64,000 nt of DNA from JBLMZI01 sp050258755 (GCA_050258755.1 JBLMZI010000011.1:402756-466755), one strand, 5' to 3'. Positions 16,608 through 26,956 are shown, numbered from the stretch's first letter. A program made the numbers and translations. Notes: generated by a model from the letters alone, not told the origin.

Positions 16608-19600
16608 ATGAAAATACCTGAATTTGCCGTGCGCCGCCCGGTGACCATCGCGATTCTGGTCGGCGTGCTCTTGATCCTTGGTTATGTCAGTTTAAGCCGC
16701 CTCGCGGTTGATTTTTATCCTGACATGAAATTCCCGGTGGCGGCCGTAATCACCAGTTACAGCGGCGCTGGTCCGGAGGAAGTGGAATCCCAGGTTTCCG
16801 AACCGATTGAATCGATTCTGGGAACCATGCAGAACGTGAAGGAGATTCAGTCGTCCTCCATGGCCGGATCGTCCATTGTTTTGGTCTGGTTCAACTGGGG
16901 AACTGATATGGACTTCGCCAGTTTGAACATGCGCGAAAAAGTCGCCATGGTAGAGAACTACCTGCCGGATGGCGCCGAAAAGCCGACCATTTTCAAAATG
17001 GACCCGTCCATGATGCCGGTGCTCTATATGGGGATGACCGGCGGCAAGGACCTGGCCCATCTGCAGGAAATCGCTACGGATTCCGTGAAGCCTGCGCTGG
17101 AACGGGTTGCGGGTGTGGCCAATGTGACGCTGACCGGCGGTTTGACCCGGGAGGTTCGCATTGAAGTCGATCCGACCCGGATGGAAAACTATGGACTGAC
17201 CTTGACCCAGGTAATCGGGGTATTGCGCGCCGACAACTTTAACCAGGCCGCCGGGAAGGTCAGATCCGGATCGCGGCAGTATTTTGTCAGAAGCTTGAAC
17301 CAGTTCGAAACGGTTGATGAAATACGGAATGTTACGATTACTACCGCTGGCGGGCAGCCGGTCAAGCTGTCCGACATTGCCGACATTACGGACGGCTACA
17401 AAGATATCGAACAATATACCCGCATGAATAAACGCCCGAGTATCGGGGTTGTCGTTCAGAAACAGTCGGATGCGAACTCGGTCAAGGTGTCCGAGGGCGT
17501 CAACGCTGAGCTGGATAATCTGAAAAAGACGCTGCCGGGTGGAATTCAAGTTGGCGTGGTCTTTGACCAGGCTGACTTTATCAACCAGTCCATGACCAGC
17601 ATTCAGAAATCGATGCTGGAAGGGGCCGTGCTCGCGATGGCGATCATTCTCGTGTTCCTGCGCAGCCTGCCGGCCACGCTGATTATTGCCACTTCGATTC
17701 CGCTTTCAATCGTGGCGACGTTTGTGCTGATGTATTTCAACGGCATGACCATGAACATCATTTCGATGGGCGGGATTGCGCTGGGGATTGGCCGTATGGT
17801 CGATGACTCGATTGTGGTGCTCGAAAGCATTTTCCGGCACCGGCTGGCCGGCGAAAAACCAAAAGCCGCCGCTATTTTGGGGGCTGGGGAGGTTGGCAAT
17901 GCCGTTATGGCCGCCACCTTCACAACGGTTGCCGTGTTCCTCCCGATTATGTTTGTCGAGGGGATCGCTTCAATACTGTTTAAGCCCCTGGCGATGACGG
18001 TGTCGTTTGCGATTCTTAGTTCGTTGGCGGTTGCCTTGACGATTATTCCGCTGCTTTCTTCCCGGTTGGGCGCACGCCAGGGACAGTCCGAGGACGAGGA
18101 TCTGGATGCCCTGCCTGAAGAACCCGAAATTGTGGAAATAGCGGATACCTCCAGGCTGCGGCTGATGTCCGGCTGGATCGGGGATCAGGTAAACCGCTTC
18201 GGCACATGGATTGATGGGCTTGGCGAGCAATACCGGCGGATCATTCAGTGGTCGCTCGGAAAACGCTGGGTCGTGATCACCACGACGGTTGGGCTGATGG
18301 TGGTGTCCTTTGTGGTGATCGGCATCGGCGCGGTCGGTGCTGAATTTGTGCCGAAGACCGACGCCGGACAGATCTCCGTCGCAATTGAGGTCGATAAAGG
18401 CTCCCGGCTGGAAGAGACGGACCAGGTCACCCGGCGGGTTGAAAACATAGTAAGGGCTTTACCCGAGAAAACGACGGTTTTTACCAGTGTCGGACCGACC
18501 GGAAACTTCTTTGATGCGGGCGGGGCGGCTGCGGACAGCTCGACCCTGCGGGTCATGCTCCCGAAGAAATCGGAACGGGATCGATCAACCACTGAGATTG
18601 TAGAAGCGCTGCGCCTGAAGGTGCGCGATATTCCTGGCGCAAAAATAACCATCAACGAAATCGACCCGTCTTCGGAAGGGATGAGCAGCGCGGCGCCGGT
18701 GACGGTGCGCATCAAAGGCGACAATTTGGATATTCTGCAGTCGCTGTCCAATCAGGCTGCGGAAATGATCCGCAAAGTGCCGGGAACCCGCGAAGTGACT
18801 TCCTCCATGACCGAAGGCAAACCGGAAGTTCAGGTCAAAATTGACCGGCAGCGGGCTGCCGATTACGGGCTGATGCCTTCCCAGATTTCGGCGGCATTGC
18901 AGAATGCGGTGCAGGGATCTGTCGCAACTCAGTACCGGGTCGAAGGGGATGAAGTCGACGTCCGGGTTCGGTATCGGCTGACATCCCGCGAAAACATCAC
19001 CGATCTGGGCGGTATCATGATTGCCACGCCGACCGGATTTCAGGTTCCGCTGTCCCAGGTGGCGACTTTCGAGGCCGGCCTCGGACCGACATCGATCAGC
19101 CGCCATGACCAGGTCCGGACCGCCGATGTCACTGCGCAGCTGTCCGGCCGCGACTTGAACTCGGTCACGGCGGATATTAAGAAAAAGCTGGATCGGGTGC
19201 CGATGCCGAGCGGGTATACCGTTGAATACGTGGGTCAGGACAAGGATATGATGGAATCCTTCATCAGCCTTGCATATGCCTTGCTTTTGGCCGTCATTCT
19301 GGTGTACGCCGTCATGGCGATCCAGTACGAATCGTTCTTTATCCCATTTGTCATCATGTTCTCGGTACCGACCTGTTTTATCGGGATCGTGTTCTCGCTG
19401 GCGATCACCGGTCGTTCCTTCAGCGTTCCAGCCTTTATCGGGGCGATCATGTTGGTCGGGATCGCGGTGTCGAACGCCATTGTTCTGGTGGATTATGTGA
19501 GAACGCTGAGCAAGCGCGGTCTGCCGCGGGACGAAGCGATTGCTGAGGCTGGTGCCGTTCGGCTGAGGCCGGTGTTGATGACGGCGCTGGCGACGGTTCT

Positions 19601-19799
19601 GGCTTTGATTCCGATGGCCCTGGGGCTGGGGGAAGGCGGCGAATCGCAGGCCCCGCTGGCGACGGTGGTAATCGGAGGTTTGCTGGCTTCTACAGCGATT
19701 ACGCTCGTGCTGGTTCCGGTCATGTACACGATCCTGGATGACTTTGGCCGGTGGTTGGGGAGAAAAAGAAAAGCAGATACTGCGGTTCAAGCCGGATAG
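16608..19799 (+). CDS. RND-family multidrug efflux transporter (AcrB/HAE1-type)
   Basis: Inner-membrane proton-driven efflux pump of 1063 residues, the full length for the family. The N-terminus FAVRRPVTIAILVGVLLI is the first helix, large external loops follow, and the proton-relay pair lies in GIGRMVDDSIVVLES on transmembrane helix 4. A second half repeats the fold, ending in a helix-rich block with AVRLRPVLMTALATVLALIP. Substrates cannot be read. It is co-transcribed with the TolC-like and adaptor genes and is probably under the TetR operator at 13847. Confidence 0.95.
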   Translation: MKIPEFAVRRPVTIAILVGVLLILGYVSLSRLAVDFYPDMKFPVAAVITSYSGAGPEEVESQVSEPIESILGTMQNVKEIQSSSMAGSSIVLVWFNWGTDMDFASLNMREKVAMVENYLPDGAEKPTIFKMDPSMMPVLYMGMTGGKDLAHLQEIATDSVKPALERVAGVANVTLTGGLTREVRIEVDPTRMENYGLTLTQVIGVLRADNFNQAAGKVRSGSRQYFVRSLNQFETVDEIRNVTITTAGGQPVKLSDIADITDGYKDIEQYTRMNKRPSIGVVVQKQSDANSVKVSEGVNAELDNLKKTLPGGIQVGVVFDQADFINQSMTSIQKSMLEGAVLAMAIILVFLRSLPATLIIATSIPLSIVATFVLMYFNGMTMNIISMGGIALGIGRMVDDSIVVLESIFRHRLAGEKPKAAAILGAGEVGNAVMAATFTTVAVFLPIMFVEGIASILFKPLAMTVSFAILSSLAVALTIIPLLSSRLGARQGQSEDEDLDALPEEPEIVEIADTSRLRLMSGWIGDQVNRFGTWIDGLGEQYRRIIQWSLGKRWVVITTTVGLMVVSFVVIGIGAVGAEFVPKTDAGQISVAIEVDKGSRLEETDQVTRRVENIVRALPEKTTVFTSVGPTGNFFDAGGAAADSSTLRVMLPKKSERDRSTTEIVEALRLKVRDIPGAKITINEIDPSSEGMSSAAPVTVRIKGDNLDILQSLSNQAAEMIRKVPGTREVTSSMTEGKPEVQVKIDRQRAADYGLMPSQISAALQNAVQGSVATQYRVEGDEVDVRVRYRLTSRENITDLGGIMIATPTGFQVPLSQVATFEAGLGPTSISRHDQVRTADVTAQLSGRDLNSVTADIKKKLDRVPMPSGYTVEYVGQDKDMMESFISLAYALLLAVILVYAVMAIQYESFFIPFVIMFSVPTCFIGIVFSLAITGRSFSVPAFIGAIMLVGIAVSNAIVLVDYVRTLSKRGLPRDEAIAEAGAVRLRPVLMTALATVLALIPMALGLGEGGESQAPLATVVIGGLLASTAITLVLVPVMYTILDDFGRWLGRKRKADTAVQAG

Positions 19800-19810
19800 G
19801 GGGTTCACCC

Positions 19811-20443
19811 ATGAGCATTGGAAATCAGAAGCCGGTGGAACAGGGGCGGGATATACCGAAGCGGGCTGAAGAACGTACCGATAAGCGGACCCGGATTCTC
19901 GAGGCGGCCCTGGTTATCTTCTCTAGAAAAGGATACTATCCGGCCAAAGTTGAGGAAATTGCGGAGCAAGCCGGGGTTGGCAAAGGAACCGTATACGAAT
20001 ATTTTCCAAGCAAACTGATTTTGTTTCAGGAAATGTTCCTGATGGTGATGGACCGTTACCGGCAGCAGCTTTCGACTGCCCTGGAAGAGGACGCTCCGAT
20101 TCGGACCCGGATTCGGGACATGTTTGAAATGCACCTGCGGTTTGTGGTGGAAAATCGGGAGTTTACCCTGGTCACTTTCTACGAAATCGGCGGCTGGGAT
20201 GAGGAATTGCTGGCCTGGATGTATGACATGCGGCGCCAGAAGATTGATTACTTGAAGGCGCTGTATCAGGAAGGGGTGGCCCGGGGCGAGTTTCGCCAGG
20301 GAAATCCGGCTTTAGCGGCAAGCGTTCTGGCAAGCTTGCTGCATGGCATGGTCGATCCGGTCATTCTTGATAATGAGCCGTGCGAACCAGCTGCCTGGGC
20401 TGATGAGACCGCCGAGATGTTTTTTGCCGGGATTGCAAAATAA
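19811..20443 (+). CDS. TetR/AcrR-family transcriptional repressor
   Basis: DNA-binding regulator of 210 residues. The N-terminal helix-turn-helix is RILEAALVIFSRKGYYPAKV...AEQAGVGKGTVYEYFPSK, classic for TetR; the rest is an all-helical ligand-binding domain. ATG 19811 follows AGGGGG by seven bases; the frame is open further upstream inside the pump gene, but that extension lacks family features. As the last gene of the efflux operon it probably binds the palindrome at 13847-13862 and releases it when a pump substrate binds. Confidence 0.92.
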   Translation: MSIGNQKPVEQGRDIPKRAEERTDKRTRILEAALVIFSRKGYYPAKVEEIAEQAGVGKGTVYEYFPSKLILFQEMFLMVMDRYRQQLSTALEEDAPIRTRIRDMFEMHLRFVVENREFTLVTFYEIGGWDEELLAWMYDMRRQKIDYLKALYQEGVARGEFRQGNPALAASVLASLLHGMVDPVILDNEPCEPAAWADETAEMFFAGIAK

Positions 20444-20529
20444 AGGCTTTTCAGCCAGCAAAGAATCAAGCAGGATTTCTATTAAAACATGGTGAAAGTT
20501 TATTACAATAGTAGACGTATATGAACACG

Positions 20530-20577
20530 AAAAGAACGCGCGGCCCGGAGAATCCTCCGGAAAGCGCTGTTCTTTTT
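20530..20577 (+). terminator. Rho-independent terminator of the efflux operon
   Basis: AAAAGAACGCGC pairs with GCGCTGTTCTTTT (one bulge) and an inner CCGGA/TCCGG stem closes the loop; the right arm ends in a T run. It lies 87 bases after the TetR stop codon and before the subtilase gene. Confidence 0.85.
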
Positions 20578-20664
20578 CCAGGCGGTTGCGAATCATTCAC
20601 TGCAGCTGCCTCAATGCGCTGGGCCCGGCTTAGGACGTGGCGCCAGTGTAATGAAGGAGTCGCC

Positions 20665-23600
20665 ATGAAGCGGATTGCGTCGGGAATCATTACGATAGTA
20701 TTTCTATTTAGCCTGCAAAACCCGGTCCTGGCCTTTACTGATACCAGGAATCACTGGGCAAAGAGTGCCATCGACCATCTTGCCGCCCGTGAATTGGTAC
20801 GGGGCCGGACGGTGGACCTGTACTTTCCCAATGCGCAGGTTACAAGGGCGGAATTCATCGCGCTATTGGTCAGTGCGACCGGGTTAACTGATGATGCCAA
20901 TACGCTCCAGAACGGTAAATCTTCCTTTCGCGATGTCAAACCCGGCTACTGGGGAAAAGGCGCGCTTGAGACCGCTTATGAACAGGACTGGCTTGATCCG
21001 GATGGGATGGGCCGTTGTTTTCCGGATCGGGCCCTGAATCGCGGCGAGATTGCGATGATCCTCACCCGTGCCCTACAGCTGCCGTCCGGCAGTCCGGTCA
21101 AACTTCGCGATTGGAGCCGCATTTCGGCTTCTGTTCAGCCATCCGTTCGGGCCGCGGTCTCCGCTGGATTAATGGCCGGATTTCCCGATGGTACCTTCCG
21201 GGCGTCCGATACGGTAACCCGGGCCCAGGCTGCCACGCTGATCGAGAAGGTGCTTTCTTTCCGCGGTGACTTATACCATGCCAATGGCGTTTTGCAGCGG
21301 ATTGATTTGCCAGCGCGGAAAGCGATTATTCAGGTGAACGGGGTGGAGAAGACCTTCCCATTGGCTCCGAATTTCACCTTCTCCGAAAGCAGTTTTACGA
21401 TAACCGAACCCATCTCATGCCTGTTCGATCTGAATCGGAGAGGACAGCTTGTTTATTGTCTTCGGGCACCGAAGGATTCCGCGACTGTTTCTATTTCGAC
21501 CAAAACGGTTACATGGCCGGAGGCTAGAAACAATCCGTCGACCACGATTTTCGAAAAACCGCTTCAGGCGAATGGCTTAGACATGCTGGTCCGGGATCCG
21601 GTTGAATCGGCCCGGCTGAATTTGAGCGAGATTGGCATCGGTGGGCTGCAGTCGAGTAGGCAGACGGACGGCAGCGGAATTCGGATTGCCATCCTGGATA
21701 CTGGTGTGGATCCGGGACATCCGGATCTGATGCAGACCACGGACGGGAAGATAAAAATTGCCGAATGGGCGGACTATACCGAGGATGGAAGGATTGATCT
21801 TACCAGCGGACTGGTAAAGGACGGTACGGTTGAGGTTGACCGGAGTCAGATCGTGCTGCCGGTTCCTTCGGTCAGCGGCCGGGTCTGGTATGGATTTTTG
21901 GATACCACCGGGCTCCCGGTAAAACTGGCACGGGAGCGGAAAACGGTGCTGGTTATGGTTGTGGATCCAGAACGGTCCGGTCTCTACAACACGGTGCTGG
22001 TGGATACTGATGGCGATGGCGGCCTTTTGGGCGAAACCCAGCTCAAGCCATACAATACAGCCCAGCAAACGGCAAGCTTTATGACTGAAAACCAAATGCG
22101 TTTTAATTTTGTGGTAACTGAAATCAATACCAGTGCGCGCTGGGTGAAGCTCGGTTACGATGGTTTTGGTCATGGCACCGCGATTGCCGGTATCTTGGCC
22201 GGAAATGGACAAATGCGCGGCGTGGCACCTGGCGCTCAGATCGTATCGATCAAGGTCAGCAATGGCTATGGCGCCGAAGATTTGGACGGTTTGAAACGAG
22301 CCATCCGCGAGCTCGGACAGCGCCGGGTCCGGGTTGCAAACATCAGCCTGGGATATGTGAATCTGACCGACCGGGAGCGGGCTGACCTGGAGACCTTGCT
22401 GAACAATGTTTCACGGGCTTATGGCATTGTTTTCTGTGTGGCCGGCGGGAATCTTGGGCCGGCGACCGGATCGGTGGCATCACCGGCCAGTGCGGCTGAG
22501 GCGGTGGCAGTCGGCGGAATTCTTACGCCGGATATGTGGCAGCTGTATTACGGGTGGAGTGTTGCCCAAACGACCCTCTATCAGTTCAGTTCGGTGGGAC
22601 CGGATCAGCTTGGCAATGGACCGCTGATCGTTGCGCCTTCGTCCGCGACCTCGACCGGTCCAGTCTGGAAAGGGAACTATGTGTTCAATGAAGGAACCAG
22701 CATGGCGACACCCTATGTTGCCGGAGCTGCGGCGATTTTGATCCAAGCGGCGCAATCTGCCGGGATTCCTTCCGATCCGGACATGATTCGGCAGGTGCTT
22801 GCGCTTGGCGCTCAGTCCTTGGACGGATATCTGCCCTGTGAAGTCGGAAATGGGAAGCTCAACCTGCTTCGAAGTTATGAAATTCTGCGAAGCCGATCGA
22901 TTCGACCGCTCCAGATTGTTTCGGAGTCGAGCGGTGTTACCGTTCAGCGGCAGTTTACTGCCGCTGAGACCCGACTTCGGATTAGTAATTCGGGAACGAT
23001 ACCCCGTTATGTAACGGTCAAGGAAAACACCGACTGGGTCCATACGGACATGCAGTCAATCCAGGTACCAGCCAACTCTTCGCGGGTGATCCCAATCAAG
23101 TATGATAAAATAAACCTGCCCGGTCTTTATAGTGGGATGCTCAGCCTGGACGATTCAACGACGCCGGGCGTGGACTATATGAAACCTCTATCGCTGGCTG
23201 TGCCCTGTGAACTCAGCGGATCGAATCCGGTTGGATTCGTAACGGCCGACCGTGTGCCGGCTGGCCGTTACAAACGATACTTTTTCAAGATTCCCGAAGG
23301 GTTTGGCAGCTTGCGGTTGAAGGTTTTGCCGGATCAGGATTCCGACGGGCGATATCATGGCAGGATCCGGCTGTTTATCACCCGGCCGGACGGCCGAACC
23401 GAAGCATCGGCCAGTTATGCTGGCGATGGCTATCCGGATACTTCGAGCTATCGTTATTTTGACGAAACCATTCAGAATCCGCAGAGCGGTGTTTGGGAAA
23501 TTGTTGTCTACAGCTCGGTAACCATTACCAAGGACCGGATGTCCAGCAGCAATTACCGGCTTGAGGCCGCATTGGAGAAATGGCAGGGGGTGCCGGCTCA

Positions 23601-23802
23601 ATCTGCGGATGACCATTACTGGATTTCTTCGGGCCAGCCGCTGAAGGATTGGGACGGCAAAACCATTACCATGCATGTCTGGGACGGTAAAACCAATTTG
23701 CCGGCGGAAGGTCTCTTTGTTGTGAACGGTCGGCTGTACCATGCCCGCAGTGGAAAACTTGAGGTTTCGTATGAGCGAAATGGCTATGTGGTGGGCTGGT
23801 AG
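20665..23802 (+). CDS. SLH-anchored subtilisin-like (S8) serine protease
   Basis: Exported protease of 1045 residues. A signal peptide (IASGIITIVFLFSLQNPVLA) is followed by three SLH modules (residues about 22-75, 90-140 and 148-195, e.g. FTDTRNHWAKSAIDHLAA and GTFRASDTVTRAQAATLIEK), which bind wall polysaccharide. The S8 domain has its full triad: D345 in AILDTGVD, H503 in GHGTAIAG and S679 in GTSMATPYVAG, with the oxyanion Asn in VAGGN. Residues between D345 and H503 contain a large insert (about 150 residues). The C-terminal 300 residues are beta-rich. ATG 20665 has GAAGGAG upstream and starts the signal peptide; the longer frame does not. Probably processes surface proteins. Confidence 0.93.
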   Translation: MKRIASGIITIVFLFSLQNPVLAFTDTRNHWAKSAIDHLAARELVRGRTVDLYFPNAQVTRAEFIALLVSATGLTDDANTLQNGKSSFRDVKPGYWGKGALETAYEQDWLDPDGMGRCFPDRALNRGEIAMILTRALQLPSGSPVKLRDWSRISASVQPSVRAAVSAGLMAGFPDGTFRASDTVTRAQAATLIEKVLSFRGDLYHANGVLQRIDLPARKAIIQVNGVEKTFPLAPNFTFSESSFTITEPISCLFDLNRRGQLVYCLRAPKDSATVSISTKTVTWPEARNNPSTTIFEKPLQANGLDMLVRDPVESARLNLSEIGIGGLQSSRQTDGSGIRIAILDTGVDPGHPDLMQTTDGKIKIAEWADYTEDGRIDLTSGLVKDGTVEVDRSQIVLPVPSVSGRVWYGFLDTTGLPVKLARERKTVLVMVVDPERSGLYNTVLVDTDGDGGLLGETQLKPYNTAQQTASFMTENQMRFNFVVTEINTSARWVKLGYDGFGHGTAIAGILAGNGQMRGVAPGAQIVSIKVSNGYGAEDLDGLKRAIRELGQRRVRVANISLGYVNLTDRERADLETLLNNVSRAYGIVFCVAGGNLGPATGSVASPASAAEAVAVGGILTPDMWQLYYGWSVAQTTLYQFSSVGPDQLGNGPLIVAPSSATSTGPVWKGNYVFNEGTSMATPYVAGAAAILIQAAQSAGIPSDPDMIRQVLALGAQSLDGYLPCEVGNGKLNLLRSYEILRSRSIRPLQIVSESSGVTVQRQFTAAETRLRISNSGTIPRYVTVKENTDWVHTDMQSIQVPANSSRVIPIKYDKINLPGLYSGMLSLDDSTTPGVDYMKPLSLAVPCELSGSNPVGFVTADRVPAGRYKRYFFKIPEGFGSLRLKVLPDQDSDGRYHGRIRLFITRPDGRTEASASYAGDGYPDTSSYRYFDETIQNPQSGVWEIVVYSSVTITKDRMSSSNYRLEAALEKWQGVPAQSADDHYWISSGQPLKDWDGKTITMHVWDGKTNLPAEGLFVVNGRLYHARSGKLEVSYERNGYVVGW

Positions 23803-23826
23803 AGTCTTTTATAGGAGGTTTGTCGT

Positions 23827-24312
23827 TTGATCAGACTGGGCAGTTTGACCGGCGAGCGCCGAAATTTGATCTTTGCCGCGGTTCTCATTGCTTCCATCTT
23901 GTTGACGAGCGTGACCGCCTGGCGGGGCATGGTTCAGAACCAGAAGCTGGCAGTGGAGCATGCCCGCTTTAATCAGGCGGTATCAGCCATCGAATCCGGG
24001 GATTATGCCACGGCGGAACCGTTACTGGCAGAAGTGATTAAAACCAATCAGGACAGCTGGCTGGTCGCATATTACTATGGGCTGGTCCTGGAGGAAAGCA
24101 ACCACCCCCATGAAGCGGACGTTTATCTGGAAAATGCGGCCGAAATACGGCCGGCTTTATTGCGAAATCAAGGTTTCCTGCTGTTGTTCGGCAGAAATCT
24201 GAAGAAACTCGGCCAGCCGGATCGGGCGAACGTATATCTGAAAAAGTGTATCGCGATTAACACGAATCCGGCATTGACGCAAACCGCAGAACAGATGCTA
24301 AAAGGAAAATAA
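23827..24312 (+). CDS. Membrane-anchored TPR protein
   Basis: Small protein of 161 residues with one N-terminal membrane helix (IFAAVLIASILLTSVTAW) and two to three TPR-like helical pairs (FNQAVSAIESGDYATAEPLL and PDRANVYLKKCIAIN). The soluble part should face outside. Start is TTG 23827, with AGGAGG eight bases before. It sits between the SLH protease and the ligase-like membrane protein, 14 bases before the latter, and may be a partner that holds substrates; this is inference from position and from the TPR tail of the other ligase at 8364. Confidence 0.75.
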   Translation: MIRLGSLTGERRNLIFAAVLIASILLTSVTAWRGMVQNQKLAVEHARFNQAVSAIESGDYATAEPLLAEVIKTNQDSWLVAYYYGLVLEESNHPHEADVYLENAAEIRPALLRNQGFLLLFGRNLKKLGQPDRANVYLKKCIAINTNPALTQTAEQMLKGK

Positions 24313-24326
24313 CGGAGGGTTTCAGG

Positions 24327-25940
24327 TTGGCGAAAAACAACGGAAAAAGCCAGGCCGGTGTTCGATCCAACGGAAAACAACAGATAAATAAACGCGCCGT
24401 TGATCAGCCGTCGAATACGGACCGGGTGACGCTGTTTCTCTTAATGGCCGGACTGGCCATTATTCCGCTTTTGATGCGGTTAAGAATTATTAACTATATT
24501 TCCCCAAAAATTATTGTGGATATCTTCAATACGGGGACCCAAACGGACATCTCATCATACTATAAATTTGCTGTTACGATTCTGATCACTTTTTGCGGGC
24601 TTGGCCTGCTGGTGTACAAGATGGTAAAACAGCAGTACCAGCTTCGGGCCACCGCGGCGAACCCGTTTATCCTGCTGTTGGTGGCAACTGCGGTAATTTC
24701 GGTTCTGTTTAGTGATTTTCCGGGGCTCTCCGTATTTGGAATTTATGACCGGCATGAAGGCCTAGTTGCGTTTTTATGTTACTTTTCACTGCTTTTTATC
24801 GCAATAAACACCAGATTCCCCGAAAAAATCACCAGCTATCTGCTCGCTGCGCTAGCCATTCCAGTTGGTCTGAACGCCATTCTTGCGATTGGGTATTTTG
24901 CCGGACACGACTTGATCAGTACCGGGATCCTGGCACACTTGATTCTGCCAGCAGAGTACCGGAATTTCGGACTTGCCGGTTACTTAATGACCACGATCAG
25001 CAACCCGAACTTCGTCAGCGGCCTGGCCGGGGCGATCACCATTTTCTTCATGGTGATCGCATTGAATGCACGGGAAAAACAGCTCACCATTGCCACCAGT
25101 GTGCTTGGTTTGCTTTCTTTTGCCTTGATTGAGACATCGCTGTCCAGCAGCGGCACGTACTCGTTTTTTGCGGTTTTGCCTTTTGTACTGGGCTTTTCGA
25201 TCTGGAATCAATCACTTCGTCAGGTAGTGATCCGGTCTGCGGTTTTTCTGGCCGGAATGGCTCTGGTCATAATGGTTCTCAGCGGAATACATGGAACGGG
25301 ATGGAAAGTTTCGTTTGGGTCGCCGACCTCTGATTTTCGGTCTCAAGAATTTGCACAGGGACCTGAAAACAAGCTGAAACTGACGCCAGCCGAAGCGGTG
25401 TATGGTGACGAGGTTAAGCTGCCCGAAAAGGGTATTGCGCCTCTGAGCGGCCGTACCTATATCTGGAAGCACTCCCTGGAACTGATTGCCAAACGGCCAT
25501 TACTCGGGTATGGCCATGACTCAATCGTATACACCTTCCCGCAGAACCGGGCTGATAAGATAGCGAACCTGTCCAACTATGTAGAGTATATTGATAAACC
25601 GCACAACTTTTACATTGCGCTCGCATATCAATCGGGAATAGGCGCGCTGCTGGCATTTATCGGTTTGATGGCGGTCTTTGCGTTTACGGCCATTCGAACC
25701 ATCGCCCAGAAAAGGCGGACCGGGGAGGATGCTGCGCTATTAATCGCGATCTTGCTTTTTGCCGGGGCGTATTGCGTCCAATGGATGGTCAATGACTCCA
25801 TTCAAGGGAGTGCGCAGATTTTTTGGATTATGCTGGGAATTGGTTTTTCACTCTGCCTGTTCCCGGATTCTGGAGCTGGTCAGCTCGCCGTCGAGGAGAA
25901 TTGCGGCGAAAACGGCCTAAAGAAAACTGCAAAGAAATAA
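24327..25940 (+). CDS. O-antigen ligase/polymerase-family membrane protein
   Basis: Polytopic membrane protein of 537 residues, Wzy/WaaL superfamily. About eleven hydrophobic segments; a large loop between residues about 330 and 430 contains SGRTYIWKHSLELIAKRPLL and the conserved DKPHNFYIALAYQSGIGALL, matching the ligase family's H-containing motif. The N-terminal 35 residues are basic and cytoplasmic. Start is TTG 24327 with GGAGGG upstream. Unlike the paralogue at 8364 it lacks a TPR tail, but a separate TPR gene precedes it. Likely role: polymerising or transferring lipid-linked glycan onto a surface acceptor such as protein. Confidence 0.85.
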   Translation: MAKNNGKSQAGVRSNGKQQINKRAVDQPSNTDRVTLFLLMAGLAIIPLLMRLRIINYISPKIIVDIFNTGTQTDISSYYKFAVTILITFCGLGLLVYKMVKQQYQLRATAANPFILLLVATAVISVLFSDFPGLSVFGIYDRHEGLVAFLCYFSLLFIAINTRFPEKITSYLLAALAIPVGLNAILAIGYFAGHDLISTGILAHLILPAEYRNFGLAGYLMTTISNPNFVSGLAGAITIFFMVIALNAREKQLTIATSVLGLLSFALIETSLSSSGTYSFFAVLPFVLGFSIWNQSLRQVVIRSAVFLAGMALVIMVLSGIHGTGWKVSFGSPTSDFRSQEFAQGPENKLKLTPAEAVYGDEVKLPEKGIAPLSGRTYIWKHSLELIAKRPLLGYGHDSIVYTFPQNRADKIANLSNYVEYIDKPHNFYIALAYQSGIGALLAFIGLMAVFAFTAIRTIAQKRRTGEDAALLIAILLFAGAYCVQWMVNDSIQGSAQIFWIMLGIGFSLCLFPDSGAGQLAVEENCGENGLKKTAKK

Positions 25941-25957
25941 GGGAGGGTGTACAGGGA

Positions 25958-26956
25958 ATGAACAAGGGGTCAATGAAACGCGGTGTCAAAGCATTGGTTG
26001 CCGTAAGCCTGGGAGTAGCTATGGTGGTTGGGGCTTTAGCGATGCCCGAAACCGCTGATGCCGTAAAGAAAAAAGCGGCGAAGAAACCGGTTAAAAAGGT
26101 TGTGGCACCGGCCAAAAAAATCTATAACAATGTTGCGACCGCCACCCTGATCAAAGCATTGGCGACCGGATCCAAGGATTCGGCCTCGGTCGTGAGTGCT
26201 CAGATTGCTGCAAACGCCGATCCGAACGTGAAGGATGCTGTGGGACGGACGGCTTTGACCTGGGCTGCCAAGAATGGCGATCCCGGAAGCGTAAAGGCAT
26301 TGATCGCGGCAAAGGCGGTGGTCAACGTTACCGATGCGGAGAAAAAGACGCCCTTGATGTGGGCTGTAATGAGCGGGCGAGCTGACAATGTAAAAGCGCT
26401 GCTCGCTGCAAAAGCGGATGTCAAACCGGTTGACGCGAACGGCGACACCGTTTTATTGATGGCCGCGAATCGGACCTATGGCAACTGGAGTTCAGATGCT
26501 GAAGAGATTTTGAAGGTCTTGATCAGTAGCGGAGCGGTGGTTAACCTCACGGACAAACAAGGCAGGACTCCACTGCATTACGCTGCGGTTGGTGGCTCGC
26601 CCAAGGCGGTTCAAATTCTGGTGGACGCGAAAGCTGACGTCAGCAAGGTTGTGCCGGAAACCGGGGAGACCGCTCTAATGGCGGCCTGTCAAGTGGCGGA
26701 CAATGCCGATTATGCACAGGTTGTAACGATTCTGGGCAAAGCGGGAACAAATATTAACGCCAAGGATTTGAAAGGGAACACCGCGCTGATTCTGGCATCC
26801 GGAAAGGGTATGCCCTACATCGTAAAGGCCGTTCTAGCTTTAAAACCGGATGTCAACGTGAAAAATCTCAAGGGCGAATCGGCCCTGGAAAAAGCGTACC
26901 AGGTTTCAAATCTTGTGGTTATCCCGATGCTGCAGAGCGCGGGCGCACAGCGCTAG
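25958..26956 (+). CDS. Exported ankyrin-repeat protein
   Basis: Protein of 332 residues with a signal peptide (ALVAVSLGVAMVVGALAMP, cleavage near TADA), a short Lys/Pro-rich linker and six to seven ankyrin repeats (for example GRTALTWAAKNGDPGSVKAL and GRTPLHYAAVGGSPKAVQIL). Ankyrin arrays bind other proteins. GGAGGG lies before ATG 25958; the frame is open upstream into the ligase gene but the signal peptide defines the start. It is the last gene of the 20665-26956 surface locus, so a role in that assembly is plausible but unproven. Confidence 0.85.
   Translation: MNKGSMKRGVKALVAVSLGVAMVVGALAMPETADAVKKKAAKKPVKKVVAPAKKIYNNVATATLIKALATGSKDSASVVSAQIAANADPNVKDAVGRTALTWAAKNGDPGSVKALIAAKAVVNVTDAEKKTPLMWAVMSGRADNVKALLAAKADVKPVDANGDTVLLMAANRTYGNWSSDAEEILKVLISSGAVVNLTDKQGRTPLHYAAVGGSPKAVQILVDAKADVSKVVPETGETALMAACQVADNADYAQVVTILGKAGTNINAKDLKGNTALILASGKGMPYIVKAVLALKPDVNVKNLKGESALEKAYQVSNLVVIPMLQSAGAQR

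Noticed and set aside
18585..19808. 407-codon minus-strand frame antisense to the RND pump
   Set aside because: Mirror of GC-biased codons; translation is His/Arg/Gln-rich without domain features.
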